A DNA stretch of 64,000 nt, from assembly GCA_965223355.1 (NCBI GenBank), contig CBDCWE010000003.1, forward strand, positions 248,001-312,000, read 5' to 3'. This document shows, piece by piece, positions 62,201-64,000 of the stretch. The first letter of the stretch is position 1. Each line of letters begins with the position of its first letter. This DNA comes from Tectiglobus sp965223355 (GTDB lineage: Bacteria; Pseudomonadota; Alphaproteobacteria; Rhizobiales; Hyphomicrobiaceae). Below the pieces are notes generated by a model. That model saw only the letters and a list, made by a program, of their open reading frames with translations. It did no database searches and was not told the DNA's origin. The position numbers and the translations under genes were made by a program.

Positions 62201-62352
62201 TGCGAGGTCCTTGACGGGATTGCGATCCGGACGGGTGTTCGGTGCCGTAACACGTTCTTAGTTCAGGGCTAAGGCTGTTCGATAGTGCGCGATAGATGTA
62301 TCGAAACTGTTCAATCGGAAACTCAATCGGAAATCGGATAGTGGGTACGCAG

Positions 62353-63021
62353 ATGGGAATTGCATGGACCAGTTCAACCGCCCGCGCCGGGCTCGCAGTG
62401 GCGTTGGGCCTTATACTATCAACGGTTCTGGCCGTGATTTCTGTCGCCGGCAAAGACCGAGAACTGCACGTCGTCGCCTTTGGCGACAGCCTCACGGCCG
62501 GCTACAACCTGCCCGCCGGGATGGATTTTGCAACCCAACTTGAAAAGGTGTTGCGTGCCAAGGGTCACAAAGTCCGCATAACCAATGCCGGTGTGTCGGG
62601 TGACACGACCACTGGCGGGCTCGCACGATTTGACTGGGCGGTTCCGGAAACGACCGATCTCGTCATTCTCGAACTCGGCGCCAACGATGCCTTGCGTGGG
62701 GTCAGCCCGGCGATTGCGCGCAAGAACCTAGAAACAATCCTGCAACGGCTCAAAGCGCGCAACATCGCGGTTCTACTGGCCGGCATGCGGGCCCCGGCCA
62801 ATTGGGGGGCGGACTACGTGCGTGACTTCAACGCGATCTATCCCGAACTGGCGAAGGCCTATTCGGTCACGCTCTATCCGTTTTTCCTGGACGGTGTCAT
62901 CAATCGTCCCGAACTGAAGCTACGGGATGCGCTTCACCCCAACGCTGCCGGCGTTGCCGAGATCGTGCGCCGCATTCTGCCGAACGTCGAACGCGTGATC
63001 CGGCAGATCTCCAATCAGTGA
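62353..63021 (+). CDS. tesA: Arylesterase/thioesterase TesA (GDSL/SGNH hydrolase)
   Basis: 222-residue periplasmic SGNH esterase. A signal-anchor segment (about 12-32) precedes the catalytic blocks: GDSLTAG with Ser46, a Gly block GVSGDTTTGG, LGANDALRG with Asn, and DALHPNAAG with the Asp-His pair. It hydrolyses acyl-CoA, aryl and lysophospholipid esters in relatives. ATG at 62353 is preferred over 62296 by family length. It is divergent from ybbA as in E. coli. Confidence 0.92.
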   Translation: MGIAWTSSTARAGLAVALGLILSTVLAVISVAGKDRELHVVAFGDSLTAGYNLPAGMDFATQLEKVLRAKGHKVRITNAGVSGDTTTGGLARFDWAVPETTDLVILELGANDALRGVSPAIARKNLETILQRLKARNIAVLLAGMRAPANWGADYVRDFNAIYPELAKAYSVTLYPFFLDGVINRPELKLRDALHPNAAGVAEIVRRILPNVERVIRQISNQ

Positions 63022-63028
63022 CGGCAGA

Positions 63029-64000
63029 TTACGGCGACAGCGTCACGGGCGGCTTGGGTGCGTCCGGATCATCATCGCCGATCAGTTCAGATGCACCGTC
63101 GCGCCCGTAGATGTCCGGCCTGAAGGCAACCGTCCCGTCATCTTCGACCCAGGCGGTAATGTAGTTGAAGTGAACTGGTAGCGGACGGGTGAGTTGGATG
63201 TCATACTCTTTGGGCCGACTATCGCGCAGGGCGGCCATATCGGCGGTATCAATGATCTGCTCGATTGCACCCGGCTCACCAAGCACCGGCTCGAACTTTG
63301 CAATCCAGGACACCAGGTCCATCACACCTTCGACGCGCACACAGCCGGCGCTAAACGCGCGATGGCGCTGCTTGAACAACGGCTTCAGCGGCGTGTCGTG
63401 CATGTAGACGATGTCCTTGTTCGGCATGTTTATGCGAACCAGACCGAGGGCATTCCAGGGCCCGGGGTCCTGGCGAAACTTGATTTGCTTGGCATCGGCG
63501 ACGCGCCAGTCAATGCTCGATGTGTCGAGTTCCGGCCCATCGTAGAAGCCCTTGGCAACGCGAATATGTTCCTTTGACAGATACTCCGGTTCGCGCACCA
63601 GGCGCGGGATCAGATCAAGGTGGGCGACACTGTCGGGGACGCGCCAGTAAGGAAAGAAATTGAGCCCCTTGATGGTCGCGGCGATCGCCGGCGTCTGGCG
63701 GTCGGGCTTGCCGACAATAACCCGATGGCGGCGTTTGACCTCGAAGCGCTCGACGGCCTCGAGCTGGAACCCTGGCACGTTGACGAGCACGTAGCGGTCA
63801 GGTTCGGGCCCTTCCATCAACGCTGCAATGCGATTGCGATTGAGGATTAACTGGTTAAGACGCGCTTCGGCGGTGACGGCAACCTGTGCGCGGGTCGGCC
63901 GGTCAAGTCGGCCTGAAATGCGCAGCCCGTGACGTTTCTGAAATTTTTTGACACCGTAGGCCAGCCATTCGTCAAAGTGATAACTGCCGGAATAATAGTG
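63029..64000 (-). CDS. L,D-transpeptidase YcbB/LdtD-type with peptidoglycan-binding domain (5' end beyond window)
   Basis: The frame is open to the window edge, giving at least 323 residues; the start lies outside. Near the edge GVKKFQKRHGLRISGRL and PTRAQVAV form a PG_binding_1 domain. The YkuD catalytic domain follows with MHDTPLKPLF and then HRAFSAGCVRVEG, whose Cys is the nucleophile that makes 3-3 crosslinks in peptidoglycan. It is probably periplasmic and anchored by a signal sequence outside this window. It is convergent with tesA, 7 bases apart. Confidence 0.92.
   Translation of the reverse strand, partial: HYYSGSYHFDEWLAYGVKKFQKRHGLRISGRLDRPTRAQVAVTAEARLNQLILNRNRIAALMEGPEPDRYVLVNVPGFQLEAVERFEVKRRHRVIVGKPDRQTPAIAATIKGLNFFPYWRVPDSVAHLDLIPRLVREPEYLSKEHIRVAKGFYDGPELDTSSIDWRVADAKQIKFRQDPGPWNALGLVRINMPNKDIVYMHDTPLKPLFKQRHRAFSAGCVRVEGVMDLVSWIAKFEPVLGEPGAIEQIIDTADMAALRDSRPKEYDIQLTRPLPVHFNYITAWVEDDGTVAFRPDIYGRDGASELIGDDDPDAPKPPVTLSP

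Overview
The window is GC-rich bacterial DNA that is almost certainly alphaproteobacterial. The evidence is the Irr-type Fur regulator divergent from fabA-fabB-fabI, DnaX in the variant that has lost the zinc cysteines, DUF1194 and DUF3095-like proteins, two Lin0512-family proteins and a propionyl-CoA carboxylase alpha chain. The order (Hyphomicrobiales or Rhodospirillales type) cannot be settled from the sequence alone. No plasmid, phage or CRISPR hallmark is visible, so this looks like chromosome.

Layout. 0-10 kb: catabolic enzymes (two luciferase-like flavin monooxygenases, two SDRs, glycerate 2-kinase, a PLP aminotransferase), then molybdenum cofactor genes mobA and mobB, a secreted subtilase-like protein without catalytic residues, and a 2-hydroxyacid dehydrogenase. 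10.5-15 kb: SH3 protein, irr, and the unsaturated fatty acid genes fabA, fabB and fabI. 15-22 kb: a VWA protein, a membrane UDP-sugar 4,6-dehydratase, a soluble histidine kinase next to a HerA-like ATPase, and recR. 22-32 kb: CoA-transferase, cyclase-like DUF3095 protein, phytanoyl-CoA dioxygenase, proline racemase homologue, DHA2 transporter and DUF1194 protein. 32-41 kb: ybaB-dnaX, Lin0512 and TerB proteins, pccA, DUF805, a LysR regulator and a lysine/alanine-rich H1-like protein. 41-47.5 kb: lipB, tRNA-Leu(GAG), then an accessory-looking stretch with an ISL3 insertion sequence, a two-gene operon of a membrane-anchored ParA-like ATPase and an unknown partner, and an AT-richer FkbM methyltransferase. 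47.7-64 kb: FAD oxidoreductase, UvrD/PcrA helicase, nucleotide-sugar dehydrogenase, a second phytanoyl-CoA dioxygenase, a PPOX-type flavoprotein, the second Lin0512 protein, an M20 peptidase, the ybbP-ybbA ABC exporter divergent from tesA, and an L,D-transpeptidase running off the window.

The most striking feature is the non-coding repeat load. Several families of highly palindromic, TA-flanked, MITE-like elements fill the intergenic spaces: family A (two long hairpins, about 137 bp, 11 copies), family B (three or four hairpins, about 110-180 bp, 5 copies), family C (about 38-bp terminal inverted repeats, one complete 266-bp element plus several single ends), a single-hairpin element, and two looser families (D and E). 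The elements begin TAG when read inward from the ends, and at least nine genes end on a TAG stop codon that lies exactly on an element boundary. This suggests that these elements insert at stop-codon TA dinucleotides and rebuild the stop, placing strong hairpins in 3' untranslated regions.

The clearest candidate for an undescribed protein system is the membrane-anchored ParA-like ATPase with its overlapping partner gene at 44.6-46.4 kb.
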